DNA of 64,000 bases from Anniella stebbinsi (GCA_029215795.1 JARDYH010000002.1:109862501-109926500); one strand, 5' to 3'; shown: positions 36,723 through 53,338, counted from the first letter of the stretch. Translations and numbers: made by a program. The notes: a model not told the origin generated them from the letters alone.

Positions 36723-38639
36723 GTATGGGATACCCTTCCTGAAGATCTTAAAAAGGCTATTTCTCCCTTTCATTAAAGGAATAGAATGATTTGTTCTTTA
36801 CGTATTCTAAAATAAATTGCTTTTTCCTGTCTTTAACCATAAAAACTGTCAGGCAAGCAAATGTAATTTTACTGTAGAGGCACACCTGCGCTAACAGTAA
36901 TTTCCCTTCCCAAGGGAAGCCTAGTCATTATGGTTCTTTGAAATATCCTGAAGATTTCTTAATCATCATCATCATCACCACCACAACCACTTCACCCAAC
37001 TGTAACTTCCAGGAATATTTAGGGAAAACAATGATAGTCGAACTGCTGTAATAGAGATATAAGTTTGGGCTTGTATACATTCTTGCTGATCTGGTCACAT
37101 GTCAAGGTAATGGTTAAAATTCATTCCAGTTGATAAAATAAATTCTGTGTGTTGTTAGCAAATGCCTGATGTTTCACTTCTGAAGAAAATATATAGAAAC
37201 TGCTCGGGAGATGGAAGGATACAGAAAACATTTCCCCATTTCGGAGGATAATCCTAGCCCTGCTTACAATTATAACGAGCAGATGGCATTTGTTTTTCTT
37301 TGTTTCTCTTCTTGTCCCAATTTCCACGGCGACAACATCCCATTATAAGAGAAAGAGAGCTGAGCTCCTTTTTTGATGTGTGTGTTAACTAATCCCAAAT
37401 TCAGCTATTACAAAAGGTATTTTTCAAATACTGCAGTGAAACATGGAGGCTTTTAGCTGACATGGCAATTGCAGGATTAATTTTTAACAGAGGTCTTTAA
37501 GGACATGAATAAAAAGACATAAGAAATATTTAAAAAATCACCTGAGGTTTCAGGGTTTGTTAGATTTTTATCGTAGTCAGCCATTCTTTGGTCTCCTTTT
37601 TCGATTAAAAAAAAAAGATTCTATTGGGTAGATGGGCAAATTACTTAGATTTTTTTTTAAAAAAAGAAATGGTGGTCCACCTTCAAGGGAGGGTGTGTAG
37701 ATGTGGACAGTGAGCCAAGAAACTATATTTCTAAGCATTATTGCTTCAGACAATATGGAGAATAGAGAAACCCACCATTGTATGGATGGGTGATAGGGAT
37801 TTCACTAGGGTTGGCCTTGCGGTATGGAACGCAGCACCCTTGGAAGGGAAGGTTTTAAGAGATGGTGGATGCCTAGGGGTAGGTTCTTAGATAAAGTTTT
37901 CATGATGCAGGTGTCAATCCTTACCTGCAAACAGCTTCCATTGAGAAAAGACTGATGTACTAAAGACTAATGTTTCACCTTCATTTTTCTCCTCTTGAAA
38001 CAAATTGTGTGTGCTGTTGTTCTTGTGCAAAGATCCACAAATGCACTCGCCAGGTCACCACCGGCGAGAACATCTTTTGGTCTGGGAAGTGTGCAGCATT
38101 GAAGAGAGCCCATGCCCTTCTCCTGAGCCTAGAGAAGGATGGGGGACTCTCCCTCACACTGACCTGATGTTGGCAGTCCTGTTACTTTTCACATTTCTCC
38201 AATGTCAGAATGCTGCCGGGGGATGGGGGGTCCCTACAAGTACCTGTGATGTCTCCCACTGTCATACTGAGCCTTGGAGACAGACACTCTGAACACAGTG
38301 AGTACTCCTTTCTGGATGTCTCTGAGGCTCACTGTAACACAGATGAGACCACATCCCTCTTCCCAGCAGCAAGCTGAGGATGGCTGGGGATGACCCACTG
38401 TGGTTCCACTGGGCCTCAACTTCAAATAAAACAACCCATTGTGTAGGGGGGCAGGGTTATAGTGAGGACAAATTTGGACTGCCTATCAAGGCCAGCCAAA
38501 ATTGTATGGGCCCCTGTTACGTTGACAGCCTTTTTTCAGATATTGGAGTAATTGATTCGAATCCATAACCGTTAAATATAAAGTTAAAAATGGCCTAGAG
38601 AATAGGCTTCTATGCGCTCTGTGAAGGTGACATCAAAAG

Positions 38640-38790
38640 CTCTAGGCTACTCTTCCCCAACCTGATGCCTTCCAGATGTTTTGAACTTCAGTTCCCATCA
38701 GCCCCAGCCAGCATGGCCAATGGTCAGGAATGCTGGGAGCTGTAGTCCAAAATAACTGGAGGGCACCAGGTTGGGGAAGGCTGTTCTAGG
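38640..38790. mobile_element. Short palindromic element (CCAACCTGG family)
   Basis: The left arm (cttccccaacctgatgcctt, cagatgttttgaacttcagt) is inverted in the right arm (gtagtccaaaataactggag, ggcaccaggttggggaag). Probably a MITE, with no coding capacity. Confidence 0.75.
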
Positions 38791-39044
38791 TCATTATTCC
38801 TGGTAACTAAGGCAAGGCTGTTGTGGAGAGGCACTGTAGCTCCTCCACATGATCCAGGAACACTCTCATTTCCTGTGCTGCAGTAGCTCTCAAGCAAAGG
38901 GCCCTCCTGGTATCTCAACAATAACAAATGCTTCAGCTGTGGATTTATTTTGTAATAAAAACATACCATAAAGCCTTTTTCTAGCAAATGTGCGTAGCTA
39001 CAACTCCACTTTTAACACAGCATATCCAGAAAAGTGTGACGTTT

Positions 39045-39145
39045 TACCACCAGCTTGCTATATGACCTTGGCTCAGTCATTTCGCCTATGGATGCTTCTG
39101 CTTCCCCTTCAGAAATACATATTTTTAAATGCTTTGAATCATATC
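39045..39145 (+). mobile_element. MIR/CORE-SINE-like fragment
   Basis: gctatatgaccttggctcag and ttcagaaatacatattttta follow the sense MIR order. Confidence 0.4.
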
Positions 39146-39239
39146 CGCTGCTGTACCCCTGGAGATCAAGATCCTATGAATTTTACTCGCCGCAAGCCCT
39201 GAATTTGAGATGCTTATCGTTCTGAAAGAGATAATCTCT

Positions 39240-39469
39240 GGCTGAATTCGGACGACACATTAAGCAACTTGGGGGGGGGGGGGAAACAATCGTCAGTTGT
39301 ATTGACTATCGTGTCGTCCGAATGCTGCCATAGTCAACTCAGCGCTGATCCTAATCCACACCACAGTTAATTATTTATTACCATGTTGTGTGGGGAGTAC
39401 CCCCTAGATGAACAACTGTAAAGTTGATTATTACCCCACCATTGACTGTCGTGTTGTCCGAATTCAGCC
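39240..39469. mobile_element. MITE-C copy 1 (TIR, 3-bp duplication)
   Basis: 230 bases with 19-base inverted ends: ggctgaattcggacgacac, and the complement of the right end with a single mismatch. TCT is present on both sides. An extra internal copy of the terminal motif (gtgtcgtccgaat) lies near 39310-39325. A 3-base duplication fits PIF/Harbinger or related groups (inference). Confidence 0.82.
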
Positions 39470-40138
39470 TCTCTCTCTCTCTCTTTTAAAAAAGGTTGAA
39501 ACTGGAGAAAAAGGATACAACACGCAGGACAAACAAGCAAATCAATGCCTGCAAACGCCATGTTTAACGTCACAGGGCTTGTTTTTAAATATAATTTCTA
39601 GGTGGGGAATAATTAAAAATAGAGGAGGTAAACTGTGAAGTGGATAAGGACTATGTGAGGCAAAGAAGCTATGCGCAGGGGCATCAGGAATTAGTTTTTA
39701 AAAAATGAGTTTGGATTCAGGTGATTTGGAAGGGGTGAATCCTGCACATGGAACAAATGTCTTCATGAACTAGATTGGAAACAGGACCAGGTTTTGGGGT
39801 AGGGTTAAAGAGCTGTTAGAGGACATCATAAAATCACACCAGAATAGGGTTTCTTTGATAGGGCATCCGTAGCATCGTAGTGAGGAAGGGAGCGGCTCCA
39901 TTTTACCTTGGCACTTCGCTTGTTGGAACAAACAACTTCTGGTTTTTCTCCAGGAAACTTTAGGTGGTATTAGAGGAAAATGAAGGAACAGCATGTGTCT
40001 ACAGTCTCTTAAGCAATTTAGCTCTGAAAAGACCCATGATTTCAGAAATGGAACAGATATAGAGACGCTCATGCAGATGATTATATAAACAAGCCAGCTC
40101 TAATATTTAGCCTCAGTTTGTCCAACCTTCCATCACAT

Positions 40139-40290
40139 TGTAGTGCATCCTCCCCCAACCTGGTGCCCTCCAGAGGTTTTGGACTTCATCTCACAGCAGC
40201 CCCAGTCTGCTTGGCCTGTGGTCGGGAATGCTGGGAGTTGTAGGCCAAAACATCTGGAGGGCACTAGATTACAGAAGGCTGCACTACTCT
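40139..40290. mobile_element. Short palindromic element (CCAACCTGG family)
   Basis: Arms cccccaacctggtgccctcc and gttgtaggccaaaacatctg / gagggcactagatta. The inversion extends outward to gtagtgca and tgcactac. Confidence 0.75.
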
Positions 40291-40670
40291 AAATAATCAA
40301 GAAAGCGATGGGGTTGTGCAGATAGGAACAAGCGAGGGATGGGAGAATCAGCGATTTTTGAGTTTGCCCAAATTCACTTCAAAGCTAATTTCAGCTAGTT
40401 CTTGTTTTATGGCTTATTTGAAGGGGAAAATGTGCATTTCCATTTGTATTTTTCCAAAGTGCACAGTTCCCACCCGTTGACTAAAGCATGAAAGCATGTA
40501 TTGTTTGAAAAATGCAGATTTCAATGTTCACATTTTTAAAAATATACTTAAAAAAAAATGAGGCTGCAAATTTGGGAACATTTCTAGAAAAAAACCCGCT
40601 TATGCTCACATTCACGTTTTGGGATGGCAAATGGGGCTTGTTTGCATAAGTTGCAAACAGAAACGACATT

Positions 40671-40896
40671 GGCTGAATTCGGACGACACAATAAGCAACT
40701 GGGGGAGGGGAAACAATCGTCAGTTGTATTGACTATCGTGTCGTCCGAATTCTGCCAAAGTCAACTCAGCGCTGATCCTAATCCACACCACAGTTGATTA
40801 TTTATTACCATGTTGTGTGGGGAGTACCCCCTAGATGAACAACTGTAAAGTTGATTATTACCCCACCATTGACTATTGTGTTGTCCGAATTCAGCC
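40671..40896. mobile_element. MITE-C copy 2
   Basis: 226 bases, nearly identical to 39240-39469 apart from the length of a G run and a few substitutions. Flanked by ATT on both sides. Same terminal and internal motifs. Confidence 0.85.
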
Positions 40897-42789
40897 ATTT
40901 CTAGAACACACATGATTCTAAATGGCTGGGGCCAATTATGGCAAAGGCTGCAATGGAGGGGAGGGGAAGTGGGTGCAAGAACTTGCCATCCCATTCGTCC
41001 CTGAATGGCTTCAGTGGACTGGACATCCTTGTCCCTACCCAATGACTACAATTCTCAGACCCAATTAAGATTCCACTGCCATTCCTGTTGGATTTTGCAC
41101 ATGGAATTGGGGAGGAGGAGCTATGTTAGTCAGGAAGCAAAATGCCTTTGGCCAGCCCTGGTTCCTCTGCTGCTGAAGTTCTCCTTTGCCTCTCTTCCTT
41201 TCTCCTATAGCCTGTTTTCCTTTTTTCTTAAATGTCTTCTTTGATACTCAGCTTTTTCTTTTCTTAAAACTGGTTGCCTTTTCTGGTAGCCTACTGCCCT
41301 CCCTTCCCTTCTTCTGGGTGAGGAAGGGATCACCTGGCCCATCTCTATAGTTACTATTTATATTTTAATAACACCAATAAAAATATTAATAAGAGAAATG
41401 CCCTGCACACTTGGAAGCAGAGTCTGACACAATGCAACTGTTCCCGTTGACAACGTCTCCCCATACACTTCATTTCATTTTTCACTTCTCGATATGGGAA
41501 GGGACAAAAAAAGGGGGGGGGAGCATAATTTCTGAATAAATGGGCACAAGGCAAGCAGAAAAGCTCAGCTTGTAACCTTCACAATTAACTGCTTAAATTG
41601 GTCTGCCTAACATTGCATAACAGCAGAAAGAATGGAAGTGCCTATGATTTATTATCCACCTCCTGGACATTTCTGGGCTCAGTTTCATTTTCTGTTCTCT
41701 GGGTGGTAACAAAATGGGAGAACAAACAACAGAGGGAGAATGCCACAATGTCCTATTCAGCAGGCCTGTGAATGTGATGTGTGTGTGGAAGACATGGATA
41801 TAATAGAAGGATGCAGGCTTGCATGGGCGGGAATGCATGAATGGCCAATTGCTGTTATCTCAGGGGCCACTTAGACAGTGATCCTGAGGCCAGAAGCATC
41901 TTATGCCACACCCCTTCATGGGAGATTAGTTTCCATAATAAAGTTGGTGTTCTCGAGCAGTCATAGGGCACATGTGCTCAGGCAAGGCCTGGCGCATGAC
42001 ATCCCAAATAAAGATGTCACATTAAGTTGCGGATTACCTTCTATTTCTTCTCAGACTTGAAACCAATTTTCATTTACTTACAGATGAAACTGTAGGCAAA
42101 CTTTTTACCACACCACCAAAACCATATTTTTGACGGGGCCAGGCAAAGTTGCTTGAGGCGCAGGATTGAGCTCATGGGTCACATCCCTAGCTTAGAAAAT
42201 GCTGCACTGAAGGAAGCTGCCAGTAGTTTGAGAAGTCTTCTCCCACACATCCTCATTTTTCCGTACAAAGCAATGTTTATTTGGTATTTTTGCAATTTGC
42301 TGTGATACTGCTATTGGAATACCCGTTATTATGCCACTGCGTAGGGGGAATATATATTGGAGGAACCCCTGGCAGCAGTGTTAGGTTGCAAAGTATGTAA
42401 TTTGCCTGTCCTTCCATTGTGTCCTGGATTGCACACCCTTCCTTAGGACTCTGTGGAAGACATTTAAAATTGAGCCTACATCTTTATCTGACTAGCTGCC
42501 CTGGGTTTTGTTCCTGGTCACACAAGATTGTAACAGACAGAACAAAGCCCCTAAACTGGTGTTTACAATAGGTCTTAAATGTTCTTCAAGCTTGTCAACA
42601 AATGGGGAAAATAAAGACGATACCAAATGTCCTAATTTAGGTGACCAGTTTGACAAACAGATTTCTGCATTTGTATTTTCCAAACAACGTTCTGGCTGCT
42701 TTGATATTGCATGTTCAAGAAGTGAGAGCCTTTCGTTGAACAGCTAAGGAAACCACACACAAAAAAAGAAAGCCTTTTGTTTTTAATTG

Positions 42790-42868
42790 TGCATTGTAAT
42801 CTTAATGCATGTTTGCCTGAGAGTAAGTTGGGGCTTATTTCCAGGGAAGTGTGCATAAGACTTCAGGC
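42790..42868. mobile_element. Short palindromic element (AATCCTAT family), diverged
   Basis: taatcttaatgcatgtttgc, gagagtaagttggggcttat and agggaagtgtgcataagact follow the family order. Confidence 0.45.
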
Positions 42869-43461
42869 TAAGAGCATCCTTTGATCCCGGAGACCATCGG
42901 ACGGCTTGGAAAACCCCATCTGAGGTCGAAGAGAATGCTCCATCCTCAGAAGGGGGAGGGGGAGACCTGCCCCAACACAGCCGGTGCGAGAGAACAGTGC
43001 TGATTGCCTCTCCAAGTCTGAAAAATTGACTTCAGACGGGGAAAAGGGAGCGTTCTGGTGGGTGGGGAGCGGAGGTGATCAGAGAGGCCAGGATACAGTT
43101 TATCCTGAGTCTCCAGCTTCCTTCCTTCACTTTCCAAACTGCCCTCGCTAGAAAAGCCCATCTAGCAAAAAATAAAGGAGATCGGAGGATGGGGAGGCAA
43201 GGATCACCTCCACCACTCCTCTTGCCCAGCTGGCTTCAGCCCGGTGGGGCATAGGAATCTCAGAAGCCTCTGACTTTCAAGCAGTGAAGGCGCAGTCCAT
43301 AGGTTTTTTGTCAAAATCTCAGGCGTTAATCACAGCTCAGAGAGAGTTGTGCCAAAGCCCGAAAGGTTAACTTGGAAGGACCCGATTCTTGGGAACAAGA
43401 GAGCTGTGTAGTGTGTGAACTAGATTGACCAAGCTGTAGGATGCTCCCTGACCCAAAGGAG

Positions 43462-43612
43462 CTATTGTAGTCCTTCTCAACCTGGTGATCTCCAGATATT
43501 TTGGACTTCCATTCCCAGCAGCCCCTGCCAGCACGGCCAAGGATCAGGAGGAATACTGGGAATTGTCATCTAACACAGCTGTAGGGCGCCAGGTTGGGGA
43601 AGGCTGAGCTAC
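43462..43612. mobile_element. Short palindromic element (CCAACCTGG family)
   Basis: ccttctcaacctggtgatct and cgccaggttggggaaggct are inverted arms around agcagcccctgccagcacgg. Confidence 0.7.
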
Positions 43613-44349
43613 TGCATAGGCAGAAGGATGATATTGTAACCACTTATGTAGAAGGATGGATTTTTGCAAGTGCAGCTTCTCCTGTAGGGTTGAGGGGCAA
43701 TATACCTGTTGCAATTCCCTCTTCTACATGACAGTTAAAGGCGCAGGAGCCCTGTTGCCTTAGCTGTATATTTGGTTTGCCACGCAGCCGTTAATGGCCC
43801 TCTCTCTGTCACAGTGGCACAAACTTGCTTGCTTGCTTTTACAGCGTGATTTTCAATCCTATTAAAAGCATTTCTCTTGTTTGCCTTGACTTCTAATTTG
43901 CCATCCTACACAGGATAGATAGCATATTAGTCAAGCCCATCTCCCGAATGCAGAAGGATCTTTGATTTACCTTGCTCCGGATTTGTTTCGCCATTGGGCT
44001 GTTCTGCAATGAACTTGCCATGGGTCAGCACTGAGCTGAAATTCATTTAATGAACAGCTGACCTGTAATTTCTATACTGAAGACGTTGGGTAATCCGTGT
44101 GGACACGACTGGGAGCCGTTTTTGTGCGTCAAAAGTTATTTTCGGCTCTTCTGCACGTTTCTTGTGCTGCTTGTGCGTTTTGCTCACTTCCAGAGTTCTC
44201 CTTGACATGTTTTTCTTAACTGTGTTTTAAAACAGCAACACCCAATAGTGCACTTTGAAGATTTCTGCGAAGGAAAACATCCCCCACTGAGGATGGGGCA
44301 CCAAAATCATAGTGGCAAAATGAGGGGATGCTTGCAATTTTGATCCAGA
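43613..44349. other. Unassigned intron sequence
   Basis: No gene or clear repeat recognised. Confidence 0.5.
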
Positions 44350-44907
44350 CTGGGAATCTTATACACACGCTTTCCTGCGAGTAAGGCCCGTTGAACTAAA
44401 TGGAGCTTACTTCCGAGTAGATGTGTATAGGATTGCCCTTGAGAACCCAGATACTGCAAACTTATACTGTGATAGGCTTCTATGTGGATCCATTCTTCAT
44501 TCTCTCTCTTTAGATTGAAAGGGAAATGACACTCCTTTTGGGGCATTACAAGTCACCGTACTAGCTGGTGCCCTGTGCATCAGGAAAATGTTAATTGGGA
44601 AGAGCTCATAGTGCAGTAGTAGAGCTCATGTGAAGGCAGTCCCAGGTTCAAACCCTAGCATCTCCACTTAAAGACTCTTATCCTGTGCAGGTCTACTCAG
44701 CAATAAATCCCACTGAGGTCAATGGGATTTATTCCCGGGTAAGTGTGTACAGGGCTCTGCAGCGGTCTTAGATAGCAAAGACCTGTTTTGTAGTATTGCT
44801 TGTAACAATACTGAAAAACATACACAGTGCAATTCTATGCAGGTTTACTCTGAAGTATGTCCCATTGAATTCAGTGATACTTGTTCCCAAATAAGATTGC
44901 TTTAAGG
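44350..44907. mobile_element. Cluster of three AATCCTAT-family palindromic elements and a SINE piece
   Basis: Copies at about 44350-44437 (tgcgagtaaggcccgttgaa), 44680-44757 (aatcccactgaggtcaatgg) and 44826-44907 (gcaattctatgcaggtttac), with a family-1 SINE head at 44600-44665 (cagtagtagagctcatgtga, ggttcaaaccct). Confidence 0.55.
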
Positions 44908-44915
44908 CTCTAATC

Positions 44916-45235
44916 TAGGGTGACCAGATAAAATCCAGGTCAGGGCTCCTGTAACTTCAACAGTTGTAGAGAAAAGGGAATTTCAGCCAGTGTCATTTGT
45001 ATGCAATTAGTTCCTGGTGAAATTCCCTCTTCATCACAACTGTTAAAGGTGCAGGCACTATACTAGAGTGACCATATACAAAAGAAGGCAGGGCCCCTGC
45101 AACTTTAACGGTTGTGATGAAAAGGGAATTTCACCAGGAACTAATTGCATACAAATGACACTGGCTGAAATTCCCTTTTCTCTACTAGTGTTAAAGTTAC
45201 ATGAGCCCTGACCTGGATTTTATCTGGTCAGCCTA
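44916..45235. mobile_element. hAT palindromic MITE (MITE-D) copy 1
   Basis: 320 bases, flanked by a perfect 8-base duplication CTCTAATC (44908-44915 and 45236-45243). It starts tagggtgaccagataaaatc and ends with its near complement. Most of the element folds on itself; for example, caattagttcctggtgaaat in the left arm faces atttcaccaggaactaattg in the right. Eight-base duplication and TAGGG ends point to hAT. It inserted into an AATCCTAT-family copy that resumes at 45236-45325. Confidence 0.92.
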
Positions 45236-45439
45236 CTCTAATCCTATGTATACATATTTGGAATAACTCCCATAGAATACAGTGGGGACTTCCTTCCAAG
45301 TAAACACGCATAGGATTACAGTTCTTAAAAAAACCCAACCAGTTTTGTTTATTGCCTCCTTCGGAATTTAGTCAGGGATTTTTTTAAAAAAAAAACCAAC
45401 ACTAAATAATTTGTACTGTTTTAATTTTGATTTTTATAG

Positions 45440-49654
<4,215 letters not shown>

Positions 49655-49815
49655 AACATGGAATAGTAGAGTTGGAAGGGGCCTATAAGGCCATTGAGTC
49701 CAACCCCCTGCTCAATGCAGGAATCCATGTTAAAGCATACCTATCAGGTGGCTGTCCAGCTGCCTCTTGAAGGCCTCTAGAGTGGGAAAGCCCATGACTT
49801 CCCTAAGTAATTTAC
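49655..49815 (-). mobile_element. CR1 LINE 3' end, reverse
   Basis: atagtagagttggaaggggc, cattgagtccaaccccctgc and tgtccagctgcctcttgaag are the reverse complement of the CR1 3' region; compare the + copy at 54566. Confidence 0.85.
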
Positions 49816-49986
49816 ACTGCTCTCCTCCACTCAGACCCATGGCATGCCCAACAATTATCTACAGATATGTGTCAGGATAGTTATAGCTCATTGACCAGAT
49901 CTTTTAATTGGCCATCCAGAAGCTTTCCCAGTAATATATGATGATATTGATTTATCAAAATGGGAAAAAAATTAACTGCTATAATA

Positions 49987-50306
49987 TAGGGTGACCGGAT
50001 AAAATCCAGGTCAGGGCTCATGTAACTTTAACAGTTGTATTGAAAAGGGAATTTCAGCCAGTGTCATTTGTATGCAATTAGTTCCTGGTGAAATTCCCTT
50101 TTCATCACAACAGTTAAAGTTGCAGGGGCCCTGCCTTCTCTTGTATCTGGTCACTCTAGTATAGTGCCTGCAACTTTAACTGTTGTGATGAAGAGGGAAT
50201 TTCACCAGGAACTAATTGCATACAAATGACACTGGCTGAAATTCCCTTTTCTCTACAACTGTTAAAGTTACATGAGCCCTGACCTGGATTTTATCTGGTC
50301 ACCCTA
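49987..50306. mobile_element. hAT palindromic MITE (MITE-D) copy 2
   Basis: 320 bases, exactly the length of copy 1. Flanked by a perfect 8-base duplication CTATAATA (49979-49986 and 50307-50314). Ends tagggtgaccggataaaatc and complement. The arms are near-perfect inverted repeats. It lies 84 bases before the PSD3 exon at 50399. Confidence 0.93.
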
Positions 50307-50398
50307 CTATAATATCCATATTTAGTGCTGTTGGTTCCATCCTTAACATTTACTAAATACACTAGAGGTTCAATCTAGCCCTTAATTTGCCTCTGCAG

Positions 50399-50542
50399 GA
50401 TGATCAGCTAAAATCACATGAAAGTAAACTGAAGCAAATCTCCACTGAACTCGCTGAGCATCGTTCCTACCCACCAGATAAGAAGCTGAAAGGCAAGGAA
50501 GTGGAGGACTACAAACTGAAAGATCATTACCTGGAATTTGAG
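50399..50542 (+). CDS. PSD3: PSD3 exon 6 of this window, predicted coiled-coil segment
   Basis: A 144-base, phase-0 symmetric exon encodes 48 codons, starting DDQLKSHESKLKQISTELAE and ending KDHYLEFE, between a cctctgcag acceptor and a gtatgc donor. The heptad-like charged stretch KSHESKLKQISTELAEH is the C-terminal helical/coiled-coil region of PSD3, which in EFA6 proteins takes part in membrane-ruffle and cytoskeletal functions. The middle (RSYPPDKKLKGKEVEDYKL) is basic. The target duplication of a 320-base palindromic hAT MITE ends 84 bases upstream of this exon. Confidence 0.96.
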
Positions 50543-51754
50543 GTATGCTTATGTCCATTTTGCTGGGGGTTGAGCACCGTTTGAAAGACAGCCATTGCAG
50601 AGATTGTGGAAATTATCTTGAAGCCAAGCAAATGAATGGCGTAATGGCATTTTAAAAGCTATTTCAGTGACTTGGTTGTGTGTGGGTATCGGCCAGATTG
50701 AAATGTAAGTAGGCTAAAACAACCAAATGTGTGTGGATATAGCGCTAGTGAACTTTCATAAATGAAAAATAAACAAACCCAAGATTGTGGGGAGAAGGAG
50801 CCGTGTGAGCAAAGATCTCTACTGGCCTTTATGCTAGGCAGAAGGCAGAAATTCAGGAGAGGAACCTCTACAATGCAGGGGTTGAGGCAGCTGCCCATCT
50901 TGACAGCACCACCCTCTTCTTTGTATTAAGAACAGAATGCAGGCCAGGTCCTGCAAGAACAGGTCTGCACTCTGCAAACGTGAATGCTGAGTATACATTA
51001 GCATACATGGAAGCTTCACCTTAGTGTTATTGTCCTTCAGGGATTTCTTTGGTTCTTGAAAGAATTTAACATCGGCTAGGTTTTTTGACCATCGCTGTTA
51101 AATTGGAAGGAGCAGGTTTTGAATCTTTATTGCTCAATGGGTTCCCTGTGATAGGGAAATGTCATTTCTGATGTTGCGTGCATTGACTCAGTGGTGTGAT
51201 TTCTGCGTGAGCCTATGTTAACATCTACATGAGCACATCTACACGTCTGTGTACCTCCATTTTTGGAAGCAGTGCACCTCTGAATATCTGTTGCTGGGGA
51301 CATGCAATAGGAAGGTTGTTGCCTTTTGTGTCTTGTGTGTGAGCATCTAACAGCATCTGGCTGGCTGATGTGAAAAACAGGATGCTGCACCAAGTGGGCC
51401 TTTGGTCTTATCCAGTCAGGCTGCTATTCTGTTTTTAAGTAGAAATCCATCATAAATTATGAAGAGCAGGATATTTTTATTTTCTCTCTAGTTTTTCAGT
51501 CTTTACTCAGCCCTGTTCTGGGGAGTGCCTGCATCCTTTATCTTCACAGGGGTTTTCAGTATGTGCAGATAGAACCTCAGGAGCTACAAAGGTTAGCCCC
51601 CGTGCCAACTTCATAAACTGGGAGCGTAGGTAGCCAACAATGCCACATGTGTGTACCGTAGAATATCATCTGCTACTGTGGGTTGCATGGGAAGATCAAC
51701 AGCGATGAGCAAAGACCAAAGGCAGCCATGCTGGCCATAAGGAAATTCCAAAAT

Positions 51755-51822
51755 CCATATAGTGTAATACTTTTATTAGGCCAACTAAAGATCATAAAAA
51801 ATGTACAAGCTTTCGAGATCTC
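51755..51822 (-). repeat. Left arm of an inverted repeat (LINE/SINE-tail-like)
   Basis: The complement reads gagatctcgaaagcttgtac then ttagttggcctaataaaagt and attacactatatggattttg. A + strand relative lies at 53250-53338. Confidence 0.6.
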
Positions 51823-51830
51823 CATTTTAG

Positions 51831-52859
51831 GGTGACCATATTTTGGGAATCAAAAAGGACAACATGGTCAGCCCCCAAAGGGGTGTCCCCACCAACATGC
51901 CCGCCCCTAGGGGGCGTGTCCAGCACCAAGGGTGTGTGCACACCTGAACATAGCCGTGGTCACATGTCTGATTTTACAGCACACAATTAAGACAAATCTG
52001 TTCTACATAACATCTTAATGTTAAAATCACTGAAATAACAAGTGAGACATCCAATGTATCCCAAATTAACTTCATTCACTCTTACTTTTGTAGCTTTTGC
52101 TGTACTTTGTTGCTATACTCTGTGTGATACATTCTCCCATTCCCTCAAATATATTTTCTGATTGTATCCTTACTCCACTGCAAGCTGCTGCTTAACAGGG
52201 TTTGTTGCCGGCCGGCCAGCTGGCTTTTTTATTTTATTTATTTTAAAAGTTCAATTTTGTTTTGAAACTTGCTGAAAAGCAACAGATGAACAGATCTGCT
52301 TGAAAATTGACATGGCTAAAGCCCTACTTAAGAGCTATCATGATGCCAAGCTTCATCTCCTTATCTTTAAAAATTATGTGTTTGTTTGTTTTTTAAAAAA
52401 TTAAAACCTCAATTTTTTAAAGAAATTGTAAAAATCAATGGATGAACAGATCTGCTTCAAACTTGGCATTGCTGAATCCCTATTTAAGAGCTATCATGAT
52501 GCCAAGTTTCATCTCCTTATCTTTAAAAATGTTGTTTTTTTAAAAAATAATAATTTTAAAACCTCATTTAAAAAAAAAATCATAAAAATCAACAGATGAA
52601 CAGCTCTGCTTCAAACTTGGCACAGCTAAAGCCCTACTTAAGAGCTATCAAGGTGCCAAGTTTCATCTCTTTAACTTTAAAAATGACAGAGCTGTCAGCA
52701 TTTTCGTTAATTCCCATTGACTATAAAGTAGAGCTGCCCTTTGGGTGAGGGGAGGATGGGAAAAATCCGGATTTTTTTTCACATTTCCCCCCCCCCCCCT
52801 TCCCAGATTTGTTACCAAAAATCCTGACGTGTCCTGGTTTTTCCTGACTTATGGTCACC
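51831..52859. mobile_element. DNA transposon-like element with an internal triplicated unit
   Basis: A perfect 10-base inverted end, ggtgaccata, is found at both borders, and TTAG occurs outside each end (51827-51830 and 52860-52863). Inside, three tandem units with a period of about 155 bases start near 52265, 52422 and 52577. They share gatgaacag, taagagctatca and ttcatctc. No open frame. Superfamily not assigned. Confidence 0.65.
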
Positions 52860-53249
52860 TTAGATGTTACAAAAATGATAGGTCTGCAGGGAGAGGCTTA
52901 CTGGATGTTGTAGTCTGGATGTCTGCATAGGTATAGTCTTAAAATGATATGGAGGAGGAAGGTTTGCAGACCTTCAGGTTGGTCTGTGCCAGGTGAAGTT
53001 CAGTGCCGCTAGGACCACTGGGAACAAGAAAGTCGCAGATTATTGTTGATCCTCCTTTTTTAAAAATATAAAATCCAGCTGTTAACAAAACTGTTGGTAT
53101 CCTGGATGGACCAGAACAGGTTCCGTGGTTGGTGGAAAACAGAAGTATGACTTATGAAGACATCCTGATTACATTATTCAGTAAGCCTTACCCTTCCACC
53201 CTCCTATTCTCTAACCAACCTGCTTTTTGTCATATCTTGCCTACTGAAG

Positions 53250-53338
53250 AGATCTGGAGATTTTGAAAGTTTGCACATTTTTAAAAAATCCTCGAGTTGG
53301 TCTAATAAAGGACTTAATTACACTATATGGGTTTTGGA
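53250..53338 (+). repeat. Right arm of an inverted repeat
   Basis: gagatctggagattttgaaa, gagttggtctaataaaggac and ttacactatatgggttttgg match the complement of 51755-51822. Confidence 0.6.
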
